Made by a program: the position numbers and the translations under genes. Source: Betaproteobacteria bacterium HGW-Betaproteobacteria-9 (GTDB taxonomy: Bacteria; Pseudomonadota; Gammaproteobacteria; Burkholderiales; Burkholderiaceae_C). Taken from it: a DNA stretch of 35,231 nucleotides. The notes below the pieces were generated by a model that saw only the letters and a list, made by a program, of their open reading frames with translations, did not search any database and was not told the DNA's origin. The DNA is taken from contig PHCC01000039.1 in the NCBI GenBank assembly GCA_002842215.1, positions 1 to 35,231 on the forward strand. The letters run 5' to 3'. Positions 9,205-17,310 of the stretch are shown here, one piece after another (position 1 is the stretch's first letter; the number at the start of each line of letters is the position of its first letter).

Positions 9205-9650
9205 CACAGCACCCCGATCAGCTGCACTTCAAAACGCACCGGCTGGCCCGCCAGCGGATGGTTGAAGTCGAACAGCACCGCGCCGTCTTCGCGCACCTCC
9301 ACGGCCGAGCCGGCGAAGCTGCCCAGGCCGTCGGGCGTGGGGAACTGCACCACGTCACCGGCCGCGTACTGCTCGTGCGGATCGCCCAGCTGGTTGAGCA
9401 GCTGGCGCGCCACCCACTGCACCATGTCAGGCTGGCGCTCGCCAAAGGCCTCGCCCTCGTCCAGCTCGATCACGGTGTGGCTGCCCTCCTCCAGACCGAT
9501 CAGGTGCTGCTCGATCGCGGGAGAAAGCTGACCAGACCCCAGGCTCAGCGTGGCGGGCTGGCCTTCAAAGGTGTCGATGATCACCTGGCCCTGCGGACCG
9601 GACATGCGGTAGTGCAGGGTGAGAAAGGAACCTTCTTGGACTTGGGACAT
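9204..9650 (-). CDS. fkpB: FKBP-type peptidyl-prolyl isomerase (FkpB/SlpA-like)
   Basis: Cytoplasmic proline isomerase and chaperone of the SlyD/FkpB class. The 148-residue product has the split FKBP domain with an inserted flap (IF) domain: an N-terminal FLTLHYRMSGPQGQVIIDTF, the GLEEGSHTVIELDEGEAFGE stretch, and a C-terminal FDFNHPLAGQPVRFEVQLIG. It lacks the His-rich tail of SlyD, which favours FkpB. ATG 9650 is chosen from homology; the frame is open far upstream but that part is the antisense of radC and the Smr gene. It is coupled to ispH downstream. Confidence 0.88.
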   Translation of the reverse strand: MSQVQEGSFLTLHYRMSGPQGQVIIDTFEGQPATLSLGSGQLSPAIEQHLIGLEEGSHTVIELDEGEAFGERQPDMVQWVARQLLNQLGDPHEQYAAGDVVQFPTPDGLGSFAGSAVEVREDGAVLFDFNHPLAGQPVRFEVQLIGVL

Positions 9651-9780
9651 GGTGTTCAGACGGGGGGTTCGGGGTGGTGAATACGGTGAATCGGCGTGCC
9701 GGGCATCACGGCGGCGGAAGCGGCAACGCGCCGATGAGAACCCCGTATTGTAAAAAGCAGGCTGGAACAGGGAGAAAAAC

Positions 9781-10473
9781 ATGAATGGCCTTGCCGGAAC
9801 CGGGCTGAAAAGCCTGCCCCACGACGCGCGCCCGCGCGAAAAACTGCTCGCACGCGGCCCGTCAGCGCTCAGCGACGCGGAACTACTGGCGCTGCTGCTG
9901 CGCACCGGCATCCCCGGAAAACACGTGGTGCAGCTCGCGCAGGAGCTGCTGAACACCTTCGGCGGTGTCGGTGGCCTGCTGCACACCGGAGCCGAGGCGC
10001 TCAAGGTCATCAAGGGCCTGGGGCCGGCCAAGCGCGCCGAGGTGGTCGCCGTGCTCGAACTCGCGCGCCGGGCGCTGGCGCAGGAACTGCAGCAGAAGGC
10101 CCTGTTCGACAGCCCGAAGGCGGTGCGCGAATACCTGCAGCTGCAACTGGGCGCCCGCAACCACGAGGTGTTTGCCGTGCTGTTCCTCGACAGCCAGAAC
10201 CGGCTGATCGCTCTCGAAGAGCTGTTCCGCGGCACGCTCACGCAGACCAGCGTGTACCCGCGCGAGGTCGTTCTCAGAGCCCTGCACCACCACGCCGCCG
10301 CCGTGGTGCTGGCGCACAACCACCCCAGCGGCGAAGCCCGCCCTTCGCGCGCCGACGAGGCGCTCACGCAGTCGCTCAAGGCCGCGCTGGCGCTGGTGGA
10401 CGTGCGCGTGCTGGACCATTTCATCGTGACGCGCGAGCAGGCTGCGTCGATGGCAGAGCTGGGTCTGATCTGA
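9781..10473 (+). CDS. radC: RadC/JAB-domain protein
   Basis: The 230-residue product has an N-terminal UPF0758 helix-hairpin-helix-like part (about 10-95, with ALSDAELLALLLRTG and GLGPAKRAEVVAVLELARR) and a C-terminal JAB/MPN metalloprotease-like domain. The zinc-binding JAMM pattern is complete: H179 and H181 in HNHPSGE and D192 in SRADE. The historical DNA-repair name is not well supported and the true substrate is unknown. It is divergent from fkpB across 130 bases that must carry both promoters; no convincing promoter was picked out. A Smr-domain gene follows by 33 bases. Confidence 0.93.
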   Translation: MNGLAGTGLKSLPHDARPREKLLARGPSALSDAELLALLLRTGIPGKHVVQLAQELLNTFGGVGGLLHTGAEALKVIKGLGPAKRAEVVAVLELARRALAQELQQKALFDSPKAVREYLQLQLGARNHEVFAVLFLDSQNRLIALEELFRGTLTQTSVYPREVVLRALHHHAAAVVLAHNHPSGEARPSRADEALTQSLKAALALVDVRVLDHFIVTREQAASMAELGLI

Positions 10474-10506
10474 GGGACTTGGCGACTGCGCGAGAATCGC
10501 GCCACC

Positions 10507-11142
10507 ATGAAACTGCGCTCGTTCGCCGAACTCAAGACGCTGCAGAAGGTGATCGCCCAGCGGGCGGCCGCCGAGGCGGCTGCGCACGAGGCCGAGCGCC
10601 TGCGCCTGCTGCGGGTGGACCGGGAGAAGCGCCTGTTTGAACTGACGGTGGGCCCGGTGAAACCCCTGATCACTCCGCGGCGCGTGCACCACCCGCCTCG
10701 GCTCGTCGCCCCCTTGCCGCGCCAGCGCCAGCTGGACGAAGCGTCCGTGATGCGCGAGGCGCTGTCCGACGACTTCGACGTCGAAACCCTGCTGCACACC
10801 GACGACCAGCTGAGCTTTCGCCGCCCCGGCCTGGGGCCCGACGTGGTGCGCAAACTGCGCGAGGGTCGCTGGAGCATCCAGCGCCAGATCGACCTGCACG
10901 GCCTGCGCATCGACGAGGCGCGCGAAGCGCTCGGCCGCTTCGTGCGCGAGTCGCACCAGCACGGGCTGCGCTGCGTGCGCGTCGTGCACGGCAAGGGCCT
11001 GGGCTCGCCCGGCCGCGTGCCCGTGCTCAAGGGCCGTGTGCAGCGCTGGCTGGTGCAGAAGAACGAGGTGCTGGCCTTCGTGCAGGCGCGCCCCGCCGAT
11101 GGCGGCGCGGGAGCGATGGTGGTGCTGCTGCGCCCGGCTTGA
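10507..11142 (+). CDS. Smr/MutS2-domain endonuclease-like protein
   Basis: The 211-residue product has an alpha-helical, Ala/Arg-rich N-terminus (1-45), a linker, and a C-terminal Smr domain. The Smr signatures are visible: DLHGL at 129-133 and the HGKG loop at 161-164, followed by the VPVLKGRVQRWL helix. Stand-alone Smr proteins can nick DNA or cleave RNA; E. coli SmrB acts on mRNA at collided ribosomes. This protein resembles SmrA/SmrB, but I cannot assign which. It starts 33 bases after radC and probably shares its transcript. Confidence 0.88.
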   Translation: MKLRSFAELKTLQKVIAQRAAAEAAAHEAERLRLLRVDREKRLFELTVGPVKPLITPRRVHHPPRLVAPLPRQRQLDEASVMREALSDDFDVETLLHTDDQLSFRRPGLGPDVVRKLREGRWSIQRQIDLHGLRIDEAREALGRFVRESHQHGLRCVRVVHGKGLGSPGRVPVLKGRVQRWLVQKNEVLAFVQARPADGGAGAMVVLLRPA

Positions 11143-11210
11143 ACCCGCTTCGGATGCGCCACCACGCAGGGGCTTGATCCGAAACGCACGAAACAGTCCA
11201 GCCAAGGGCA

Positions 11211-11288
11211 CCGCCGGGCCGGCTTTGCCGGACGGCCAGTGCCGCCCCCTTGAGGGGGTCGCGCGCAGCGCGGCGGGGGTGTTCCTTC
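11211..11288 (-). repeat. Triple-hairpin intergenic repeat, copy C
   Basis: Read on the - strand from just after the protease stop: a GCGC/GCGC first stem, CCCCC-TCA-AGGGGG-like second stem, and a TCCGGC-AAA-GCCGG third stem. It fills the gap between two convergent genes (the Smr gene and the protease). A separate inverted repeat, TTCGGAT at about 11149 and ATCCGAA at about 11177, flanks it on the Smr side. Confidence 0.75.
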
Positions 11289-11807
11289 CTAGCGCGGCAA
11301 GAGACGCATCTCGCCTTGCAGGATCTGGATATCGAAACGCGAGAGAAAAGCCTGCCCCAGCAGCGCCTGCCCACCGTCTTCCCCCACCAGCCCCACGGCC
11401 ACCGTGGTGCCGGCCAGCCCCAGATGCGCCGCCTGCACCGGCACGTTGCGCAGCAACCGTCCGGGCAGTGGGCCGTTCGCGGTCTGGAACGTGACGCTCT
11501 GCCCACCCTCCAGCCCGGCACTGCGGGCAAAGGCTTCGCTCACCGTAACCGAACTCGCCCCGGTGTCGATCAGGAACTCGACCGGCTGGCCGTTGACGCG
11601 GCCGGCCACGCGGAAATGGCCGTCCGGCCCGCGCGGGATCACCAGCTCGCCGTCACCGCCTTCATGGGCCACATAGCTGGCCTGCTGACGGCTTTCGAGC
11701 TGGTCAAAGCCCAGGTAGAGCGCGCCCATGAGCGCGAGCCAGAACAGCGTGATGCCGAGGGCGCCGCGGCGCGTGGTCTGTGCCACGCTGGTGTCAGGCT
11801 CGCTCAT
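11289..11807 (-). CDS. Membrane-anchored retropepsin-like aspartic protease
   Basis: The 172-residue product has one N-terminal transmembrane segment (about 16-34) and then a single retropepsin-like domain with the catalytic motif DTGAS at 81-85 (FLIDTGASSVTVSEAFA) and a later GQAFLSRFDI loop. The domain layout fits the clan AA, TIGR02281-type bacterial proteases, probably facing the periplasm and acting as a homodimer. The substrate is unknown. It follows the truncated haemoglobin gene by 12 bases on the same strand, suggesting co-transcription, though no functional link is known. Confidence 0.85.
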   Translation of the reverse strand: MSEPDTSVAQTTRRGALGITLFWLALMGALYLGFDQLESRQQASYVAHEGGDGELVIPRGPDGHFRVAGRVNGQPVEFLIDTGASSVTVSEAFARSAGLEGGQSVTFQTANGPLPGRLLRNVPVQAAHLGLAGTTVAVGLVGEDGGQALLGQAFLSRFDIQILQGEMRLLPR

Positions 11808-11819
11808 GACACGCTGCTT

Positions 11820-12233
11820 TCAGACGCCGCCGGCCCGGTTGCGCATCCAGTCGGCTGTCTTGAAAAAGCTCTCGCGCAGGCGCACACGCAGGTCTTCAGG
11901 CACACCGGTTTCTCCCATGGCCTGGTCCATGCAGGCCAGCCACTGGTCGCGCTCCTGAACGCCGATGGCAAACGGCATGTGGCGCTGACGCAGGCGCGGG
12001 TGGCCGAAGCGGTCTTCGTAGTGCGAGGGGCCACCGAGCCAGCCGCAAAGGAACCAGTGCAGCTTCTGCCGCGCGTCGTCCAGCGTGCTGCCATGGGCCA
12101 CGCGCAGCTCGCGGTAGCCGGGCTCGATGTCCATCAGGTCGTAGAAGCGGTCCACCAGCGCGCGCACGCGCGCTTCGCCGCCGATCCATTCGAACGGGGT
12201 GGTGGGTGATGCAGCGGTCTCGGATGAGGTCAT
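11820..12233 (-). CDS. Group 2 truncated haemoglobin
   Basis: The 137-residue product is a 2-on-2 globin. The proximal haem ligand is H85 in GHPRLRQRHMPFAIG and the group 2 TrpG8 is W98 in RDQWLACMDQ. Such cytoplasmic proteins bind O2 and NO and are thought to act in NO or oxidative stress handling. The length and motifs match the YjbI/HbO type. It lies between the broken permease (upstream, with repeat D between) and the protease (downstream, 12 bases). An N-terminal extension to 12342 in another frame is incidental. Confidence 0.9.
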   Translation of the reverse strand: MTSSETAASPTTPFEWIGGEARVRALVDRFYDLMDIEPGYRELRVAHGSTLDDARQKLHWFLCGWLGGPSHYEDRFGHPRLRQRHMPFAIGVQERDQWLACMDQAMGETGVPEDLRVRLRESFFKTADWMRNRAGGV

Positions 12234-12267
12234 GGAAGATGATCAGAAGTGTCTTGGTCAAGTGCCA

Positions 12268-12338
12268 GCGCGGAACCGGCTTGGCCGGGCCGCTGCTGGC
12301 GACCCCTGGGGGGTGACGCCGCTGGCGGCGCGGGGGAG
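12268..12338 (-). repeat. Triple-hairpin intergenic repeat, copy D
   Basis: Read on the - strand it starts at the stop codon of the permease reading frame at 12339. The first stem is CGCCG-CCAG-CGGCG, the second CACCCCCCAGGGGTCG, then CAGCAGCGGCCCGGCCAAGC with the CCGGC/GCCGG stem and GTTCCGCGC. It is nearly identical to copy B, differing in the first loop (CCAG for CCTT) and in the third loop. Confidence 0.8.
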
Positions 12339-14764
12339 TCACACGGTTGCGCGCCGCAAGGTTTCAACCACAGGCGTTTTCAGGATGCTGCGCAGGCCCC
12401 ACCAGCCCGCCATCAGGGCCAACAGGCCACCGGCCACGCTGCCGGCCAGAGGCACCAACGGCGAGGGTTGCCAGCTGAACTGGAAGGCGTATTTCGCCAG
12501 CGCCCAGCCCACGGCCATGGCCACCAGCGACGCCAGAAAGCCCGCCAGCAGGCCGACACCCAGCAATTCGATGCGCTGCACGTTGCGCAGCAACTGCGAG
12601 CCCGCACCCACCGCGCGCAGGACCGCGAACTCGCGCTCGCGCTCGCCGCGCGTGGCGGTGATGGTGGCCAGCAGCACGATCAGGCCCGCCGCCAGCGCAA
12701 AGGCGAACAGGAACTCCACCGCCTGGATCACCTGGCCCAGCACGCGCTGCACCTGCGCGATGGTCTGGCTCATGTCGACGTTGGTGATGTTCGGAAACTG
12801 GCGCACCAGCGCGTTGTCAAACTTCGCATTGGCTTGCGGTGCCTGGAAGGCGCTGATGTAGGTCACCGGCACGTCGGGCAGATCGGCCACCGGGAAGATC
12901 ACGAAGAAGTTCACGCGCATGGAACCCCAGTCCACCTTGCGCAGGCTGGTGATGCGGCCCTGTACCGGCTGGCCGGCGACATCGAAGCCCAGTTGGTCAC
13001 CCAGCTTCAGGCCCAGCTCTTCGGCCAGGCCTTCTTCCACGCTCAGACCACCCGCTTCGTCTTCGGTCCAGCGCCCTTGCGTGACCTCGTTGTGCGGCGG
13101 CCTTTTGGTCGTGTTCGACAGGTTGAACTCGCGCTCGACCAGGCGCTGCGCGCGATCGGTGGCGTAACTTTCGGGCGCCACGGGCTGACCGTTCACAGAC
13201 ACCAGCCGGCCGCGGATCATGGGGTACCAGTCGAAGCGCTGCACGCCCGCCTGGCGCAGCGCCTGCTGGAAGGGCTCGCCCTGCTCGGGCTGCACGTTGA
13301 TGACAAAACGGTTGGGCGCGTCGGGCGGCGTGGCGTTGCGCCAGCTGGCGATCAGGTCGGTGCGCAGCAGCACCAGCAGCACCAGCGCGAGCAGGCCCAC
13401 GGCCAGCGAGCTGATCTGCACCACCGCGTAAGCCGGGCGCGCCGAAAGCTGGCGCGTGGCCAGCACCAGCGCGCGCGGTGCGGTGGTTTCGTTCACGCTG
13501 CGGCGCAGCAGGCGCACCGCGCCGTAGCTGGCGAGCGCGAACACAGCCACCGCAGCGGCAAAACCGCCCACGGCGATCAACCCCAGCATCAGGTCGCGGC
13601 TGGCGGCGAGCAGCAACGCGGCAAAGCCGGCGACGCCCAGCCCCAGCACGGCCAGCGTCGCCGGCTTGAGCTGGCCCACGTCGCGCCGGATCACGCGCAG
13701 CGGCGGCACCTGGGCCAGTTGCAACACCGGCGGCAAGCCAAAGGCCAGCATCAGCGTGAGCCCCATGCCCAGGCCGAGCAGCACCGGCCAGATGCTGGCC
13801 GCCGGCAGCGCCGACTCCACCAGCCCGGCCAGCAGCAACACAAACACGTGGTGCAACGCAAAACCCAGGGCCACGCCCAGCACGCTCGCGGCCAGGCCGA
13901 CCAGCACGAATTCAAAGGTGTAGGCGCGCGCCATCGTGCCCTGCGACAGACCGAGCACGCGCAGCATGGCGCAGTCGTCCAGGTGGCGCTGCGCAAAACC
14001 GCGCGCCGCGATGGCCACCGCCACCGCCGACAACAGCGCCGCGAGCAAGGCCACGAGGTTGAGGAATTTTTCGGCGCGCTCCAGCGTCTGCTGCATGGCG
14101 GGCTGACCGCCTTCGAGCGACTCCAGCCGCACACCACGCACACCCGGTTGTTCGATCTGCGCCTGCGCCCACTGCACGAACCGCTTCACGGCTGGTTCGT
14201 TGCCGGCCACGGCCAGGCGGTAGGTCAGGCGGCTGGCGGGCTGCACCAGGCCGGTAGCGGTGAGCCGACCTCAAGGTCCAGCGCCACCAACAGGGCCGCG
14301 TCCACCCAGGCCGTACCGGGCGCAGGGATGTCGCGCGTGGGCGCATCGGGCGCCTGCGGCCCATCGGCCACGCGCAGGCTGCCGCGCAAGGGGTAGCCGG
14401 TGTCCACCGACTTCAGCGCCACCAGCTTGGCGCCGCCGCCGTCCTCGTCGCGCGCGCGGCCCATGGTGGGGAAACCCAGCGTCTGCGTGGTCTGCAACCC
14501 CAGCGCCTGCGCCTGCTGCTGAAACGCAGGGGGTGTGGCGTTGTCGCTGCTGATCACCGCGTCGCCACCGATCAGCGCCCGCGCGTCACGCGCCAGGCCG
14601 CCCTGCAGCCGGTCGGCAAAAAAGCCCACCGCCGTGAGCGCCGCGACCGCCAAGGTCACAGCCAGCAGCAACAGCCGCAACTCCCCCGCACGCCAGTCGC
14701 GCCACAAGGAACGCCAGCCGAGGGACCAGAAAGAAACAGGAAGCAGAGCGGGTGCGACAGACAT
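12339..14764 (-). pseudogene. FtsX/YbbP-type ABC permease, broken by an internal deletion
   Basis: Two out-of-frame pieces together match one large ABC permease of the YbbP type. The first (14764-14225) encodes the N-terminal transmembrane helix and MacB-like periplasmic part up to VALDLEVGS. The second (12339-14246, with in-frame sequence reading back to about 14264) resumes at TATGLVQPASRLTYR and carries two blocks of four FtsX-type helices. Against E. coli YbbP as I remember it, about 40 residues between the two motifs are missing, so the lesion is a deletion of roughly 120 bases that also shifts frame. The product is unlikely to work, unless the gap is an assembly error. No ATPase gene lies next to it. 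Confidence 0.8.
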
Positions 14765-14789
14765 GGCGCGACCTTAACTGAATTGATTC

Positions 14790-14880
14790 ACCCCTGCGCC
14801 ACGTCCGCATTCGCGGACCTGTCACCCCCTCAAGGGGGCGATGCGAGTGGCCCGGCAAAGCCGGTTCCACCGCATCCCGG
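14790..14880 (+). repeat. Triple-hairpin intergenic repeat, copy E
   Basis: In the + direction: first stem GTCCGC-ATTC-GCGGAC (14803-14818), second stem CCCCCT-CA-AGGGGG (14825-14838), third stem CCGGC-AAA-GCCGG (14852-14864) followed by TTCC. The first stem differs in sequence from every other copy yet pairs perfectly. It is the only copy not placed just after a stop codon of a gene I can recognise; it sits upstream of the broken permease. Confidence 0.75.
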
Positions 14881-14997
14881 GACTGAGGCACGCGCTCCGG
14901 AGAGGTCCATCGAATCAGCCGGAGCGCTCCCAACCGAGAACGCAGCGGAAATGCCTACACGAGGCCTCATCCGGAGCGAGATGCAGAAAAACCCAGA

Positions 14998-15060
14998 ATG
15001 CCGTGGGTCCGGCTCCGCCGGCCCGCAGGCATTGCCCCTTGAGGGGCGGAGCTGGCTACT
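14998..15060 (-). repeat. Triple-hairpin intergenic repeat, copy F
   Basis: On the - strand, about 55 bases after the upp stop: CCCCT-CA-AGGGG, then GGGCCGGC-GGA-GCCGGACC; the first stem is not clear. A TGGGTTTTTC run follows about 15 bases later on the - strand, so this copy could take part in ending upp transcription. Confidence 0.65.
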
Positions 15061-15115
15061 TGCGTCATCGTCATGCGCCGATGCCGGGGCAGTGAGCCAG
15101 CGATGGGGGTGGGCG

Positions 15116-15748
15116 TCACTTCGTGCCGAAAATGCGGTCGCCCGCGTCGCCGAGACCGGGCACGATGTAGCCGTGCTCGTTCAGGCCGCGGTCCACCGCC
15201 GGGGTGTAGACCGGCACGTCGGGGTGCGCGTCGTGGAAGGTCTTGAGACCTTCGGGGCAGGTCACAAGGCAGACGAATCGGATCGAACGCGGGTGGGTCT
15301 GCTTCAGGCGGTCCACGGCGGCCACAGCCGAGTTGCCGGTGGCCAGCATCGGGTCGAGCACGATCACGTCGCGTTCTTCCATGCCGCTGGGCATCTTGAA
15401 GTAGTACTCCACGGCCTGCAGCGTCTTCGGGTCGCGGTAGAGACCGATGTGGCCCACGCGCGCGCCCGGAATCACCTGCAGCATGCCGTCGAGAAAGCCG
15501 TTGCCGGCGCGCAGGATGGAGGCCAGCACGATTTTCTTGCCGTCGATCACGCGCGAGCTCATCTTCTCCAGAGGGGTCTCGATCTCGATGGTCTGCATGG
15601 GCATGTCGCGCGTGAGCTCGTAAGCCAGCAAGGCGCTGAGTTCGTGCACCAGCTCGCGGAAACTCTTGGTGCTGGTGTCCTTGCGGCGCATCAGCGTGAG
15701 TTTGTGCTGGACCAGGGGGTGATCGATGATGTGGACGTCGCGGCTCAT
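15116..15748 (-). CDS. upp: Uracil phosphoribosyltransferase
   Basis: Pyrimidine salvage enzyme that makes UMP from uracil and PRPP. The 210-residue product has the expected HPLVQHKLTLMRRKDTSTK N-terminus, ILRAGNGFLDGML, and the PRPP-binding loop VIVLDPMLATGNSAVAAVD. It ends with the usual YIVPGLGDAGDRIFGTK. ATG 15748 gives MSRDVHIIDHPLV, which fits the family length; the 12-residue upstream extension is rejected. It lies 138 bases downstream of fdhD on the same strand. Confidence 0.96.
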   Translation of the reverse strand: MSRDVHIIDHPLVQHKLTLMRRKDTSTKSFRELVHELSALLAYELTRDMPMQTIEIETPLEKMSSRVIDGKKIVLASILRAGNGFLDGMLQVIPGARVGHIGLYRDPKTLQAVEYYFKMPSGMEERDVIVLDPMLATGNSAVAAVDRLKQTHPRSIRFVCLVTCPEGLKTFHDAHPDVPVYTPAVDRGLNEHGYIVPGLGDAGDRIFGTK

Positions 15749-15886
15749 CGGCGGGCTTTCAAGAATCGGGGGTAGACGGAGCAACGCCGGAAAGGCGCCG
15801 CCAGGAAGGAGGCCAAGTTTATGCCCGTTGCAGGCGGCTCTGGGCAGGGCCGCCAGGCGCGGCCACCGGTCAAGCGGCAGAGGGGC

Positions 15887-16807
15887 TCAGGCAGCTGCGG
15901 CCACTGGCTGCGGCGTGGGCACGGCATCGAACACGATGCGCTGCGCGTGTGAATAGCAGAGAAAGCGTTTGTGGGTCGCGCGACCGATGGCGCACAGGCC
16001 CACGCGCTGGGCAACCTGCAAGCCCATCTGGGTGACGCCGCTGCGCGAGATCACCACCGGCACGCCCATCTGGGCCGACTTGATCACCATCTCGCTGGTC
16101 AGGCGGCCTGTGGTGTAGAACACCTTCTCGCCATCGGGGAGACGGTCCTGCATGGCCATCCAGCCGGCGATGGTGTCCACCGCGTTGTGGCGCCCCACGT
16201 CCTCGACGAAGAACTGCAGTTCACCGCCGACGAACAGCGCGCAGGCGTGCACCGAACCGGCCACCTTGTAGGTGGTGTCGCGCAGCCGGATGGTGTTGAC
16301 GATGTCGTAGAGGCTGGACTGGCGCAGCATCGCATCGGGCGGCAGGCGGATATTGTCGACGTCGTCCATCAGGTGACCAAACACGCTGCCCTGGCCGCAG
16401 CCGGTGGTGACCACCTTGTGGGCGGTGCGGTCCTCGATGCGGTGAATGCCGTGGCGCGTCTTGACCGATGCGGCGCCCACGTCCCAGTCCACGGTGATGG
16501 ATTCGATGTCATCCACCGAAGCCACCAGCCGCTGGTTGAGCAGGTAGCCCAGCACCAGCCATTCAGGGTGGCCGCCCAGGGTCATCAGCGTCACGAGTTC
16601 GCGTTTGTCGACGTAGACGGTGAGATCGCGCTCGGCCGGGATCGAGACCGACCCTGCAACGCCGAACTCGTTGGTCACGGCCACCTCGCAGGTCAGTGCG
16701 GCACGGGCCTGGGTCAGGCGGGGCAGCCGGCGGCCCGCGGCGGCGGACGGCTCACCGGTGGCCGGGTGCGCGCGTTCTGGAAAGGACATGGGTTCGGCGA
16801 GTGACAT
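15887..16807 (-). CDS. fdhD: Formate dehydrogenase accessory sulfurtransferase FdhD
   Basis: FdhD passes sulfur from a cysteine desulfurase to the bis-MGD cofactor of formate dehydrogenase. The 306-residue product has the family signatures VYVDKRELVTLM-like N-domain, GSVHACALF, FVEDVGRHNAVDTIAGW and the C-terminal SRSGVTQMGLQVA. In E. coli the mobile loop carries a CxxC pair; here it reads TTGCGQGSVF with C137 and glycine at the position of the second cysteine. It lies downstream of the fdh operon terminator on the same strand, so it probably has its own promoter. A second ATG at codon 7 is possible. Confidence 0.93.
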   Translation of the reverse strand: MSLAEPMSFPERAHPATGEPSAAAGRRLPRLTQARAALTCEVAVTNEFGVAGSVSIPAERDLTVYVDKRELVTLMTLGGHPEWLVLGYLLNQRLVASVDDIESITVDWDVGAASVKTRHGIHRIEDRTAHKVVTTGCGQGSVFGHLMDDVDNIRLPPDAMLRQSSLYDIVNTIRLRDTTYKVAGSVHACALFVGGELQFFVEDVGRHNAVDTIAGWMAMQDRLPDGEKVFYTTGRLTSEMVIKSAQMGVPVVISRSGVTQMGLQVAQRVGLCAIGRATHKRFLCYSHAQRIVFDAVPTPQPVAAAA

Positions 16808-16888
16808 GAAAGAAAGACCTCACCCTGAGTGTCGCTCAAGCTTCAATTCCGCAAGCGGGCGGGGGCCAAAGGACGGGGTGGCAGACAA

Positions 16889-16914
16889 ACAAAAAAGGCC
16901 CGAAGGCCTTTCTG
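16889..16914 (-). terminator. Intrinsic terminator of the formate dehydrogenase operon
   Basis: On the - strand AAAGGCC-TTCG-GGCCTTT forms a perfect 7-bp stem with a UUCG loop, and the T-run continues into TTTTTTG. It lies 30 bases after the stop of the last small gene (16945), the correct place to end the fdh operon. On the + strand the tract after the stem is short, so the main direction is -. Confidence 0.88.
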
Positions 16915-16944
16915 TCGGCGCAGCCTCGGGCACCCGTGCCCGCA

Positions 16945-17289
16945 TCAGGACTTCTTGGCCGGCGCTGCAGCGGCTGCGGGGGCAGCCGGTGCGGCGCCAG
17001 CCGCTGCGGGAGCCGGCCAGACGAAGGGCCCCGGGTCGGCACAGGCGGGTGTGGCCAGCGCCGGCTTGACGGTCTTGCCCGTGGTGGCAGCGGTCTTGAA
17101 GTAGCTGGCCGCGGCGCGGTCCATCGACAGGCAGAGCTTGTAGGCACCCACCTTGCCAGTGTGCGCGGTCTTGGCCGTGGCTTCCTCGGCCTTGGCCTTG
17201 GCGGCGTCGTCCAGCACCGGTGCGGGCAGCTTGGCCATGACGCTGGCCGAACCGGCGAGCAACAAGGAGATCAGCAGGAATCGTTTCAT
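16945..17289 (-). CDS. Small exported protein at the end of the fdh operon
   Basis: I do not recognise a named family. The 114-residue product has a clear Sec signal peptide (MKRFLLISLLLAGSASVMA, cleavage near residue 19) and a mature part rich in Ala, Lys and Pro. It has two cysteines, in YKLCLSMD and TPACADPG, which could form a disulfide, and an Ala-Pro-rich tail ending PAKKS. AAGGA lies 8 bases before ATG 17289; a GTG one codon upstream is the alternative. It is the last gene before the operon terminator, so it probably serves formate dehydrogenase in the periplasm, by inference from position only. Confidence 0.8.
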   Translation of the reverse strand: MKRFLLISLLLAGSASVMAKLPAPVLDDAAKAKAEEATAKTAHTGKVGAYKLCLSMDRAAASYFKTAATTGKTVKPALATPACADPGPFVWPAPAAAGAAPAAPAAAAAPAKKS

Positions 17290-17310
17290 CACAAATGTCC
17301 TTGGAGAAAT

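Larger units (their letters stand above)
14765..15115. other. Gene-free interval between permease and upp
   Basis: This 351-base stretch holds two hairpin repeats (copies E and F). Between them, at 14892-14927, lies an inverted repeat with perfect 9-base arms GCGCTCCGG and CCGGAGCGC and an 18-base spacer. The frames open across it translate into the low-complexity peptide pattern produced by these repeats (for example SGPAKPVPP and GSAGPQALPLEG) and are not supported as genes. Confidence 0.65.

Noticed and set aside
12249..14396. 715-codon + strand open frame opposite the permease
   Set aside because: Gln/His/Arg-rich antisense product without domains; the - strand has clear FtsX-type helices.
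14783..15775. 330-codon + strand open frame across the permease-upp gap
   Set aside because: Its first part is translated hairpin repeat and the rest is antisense of upp.
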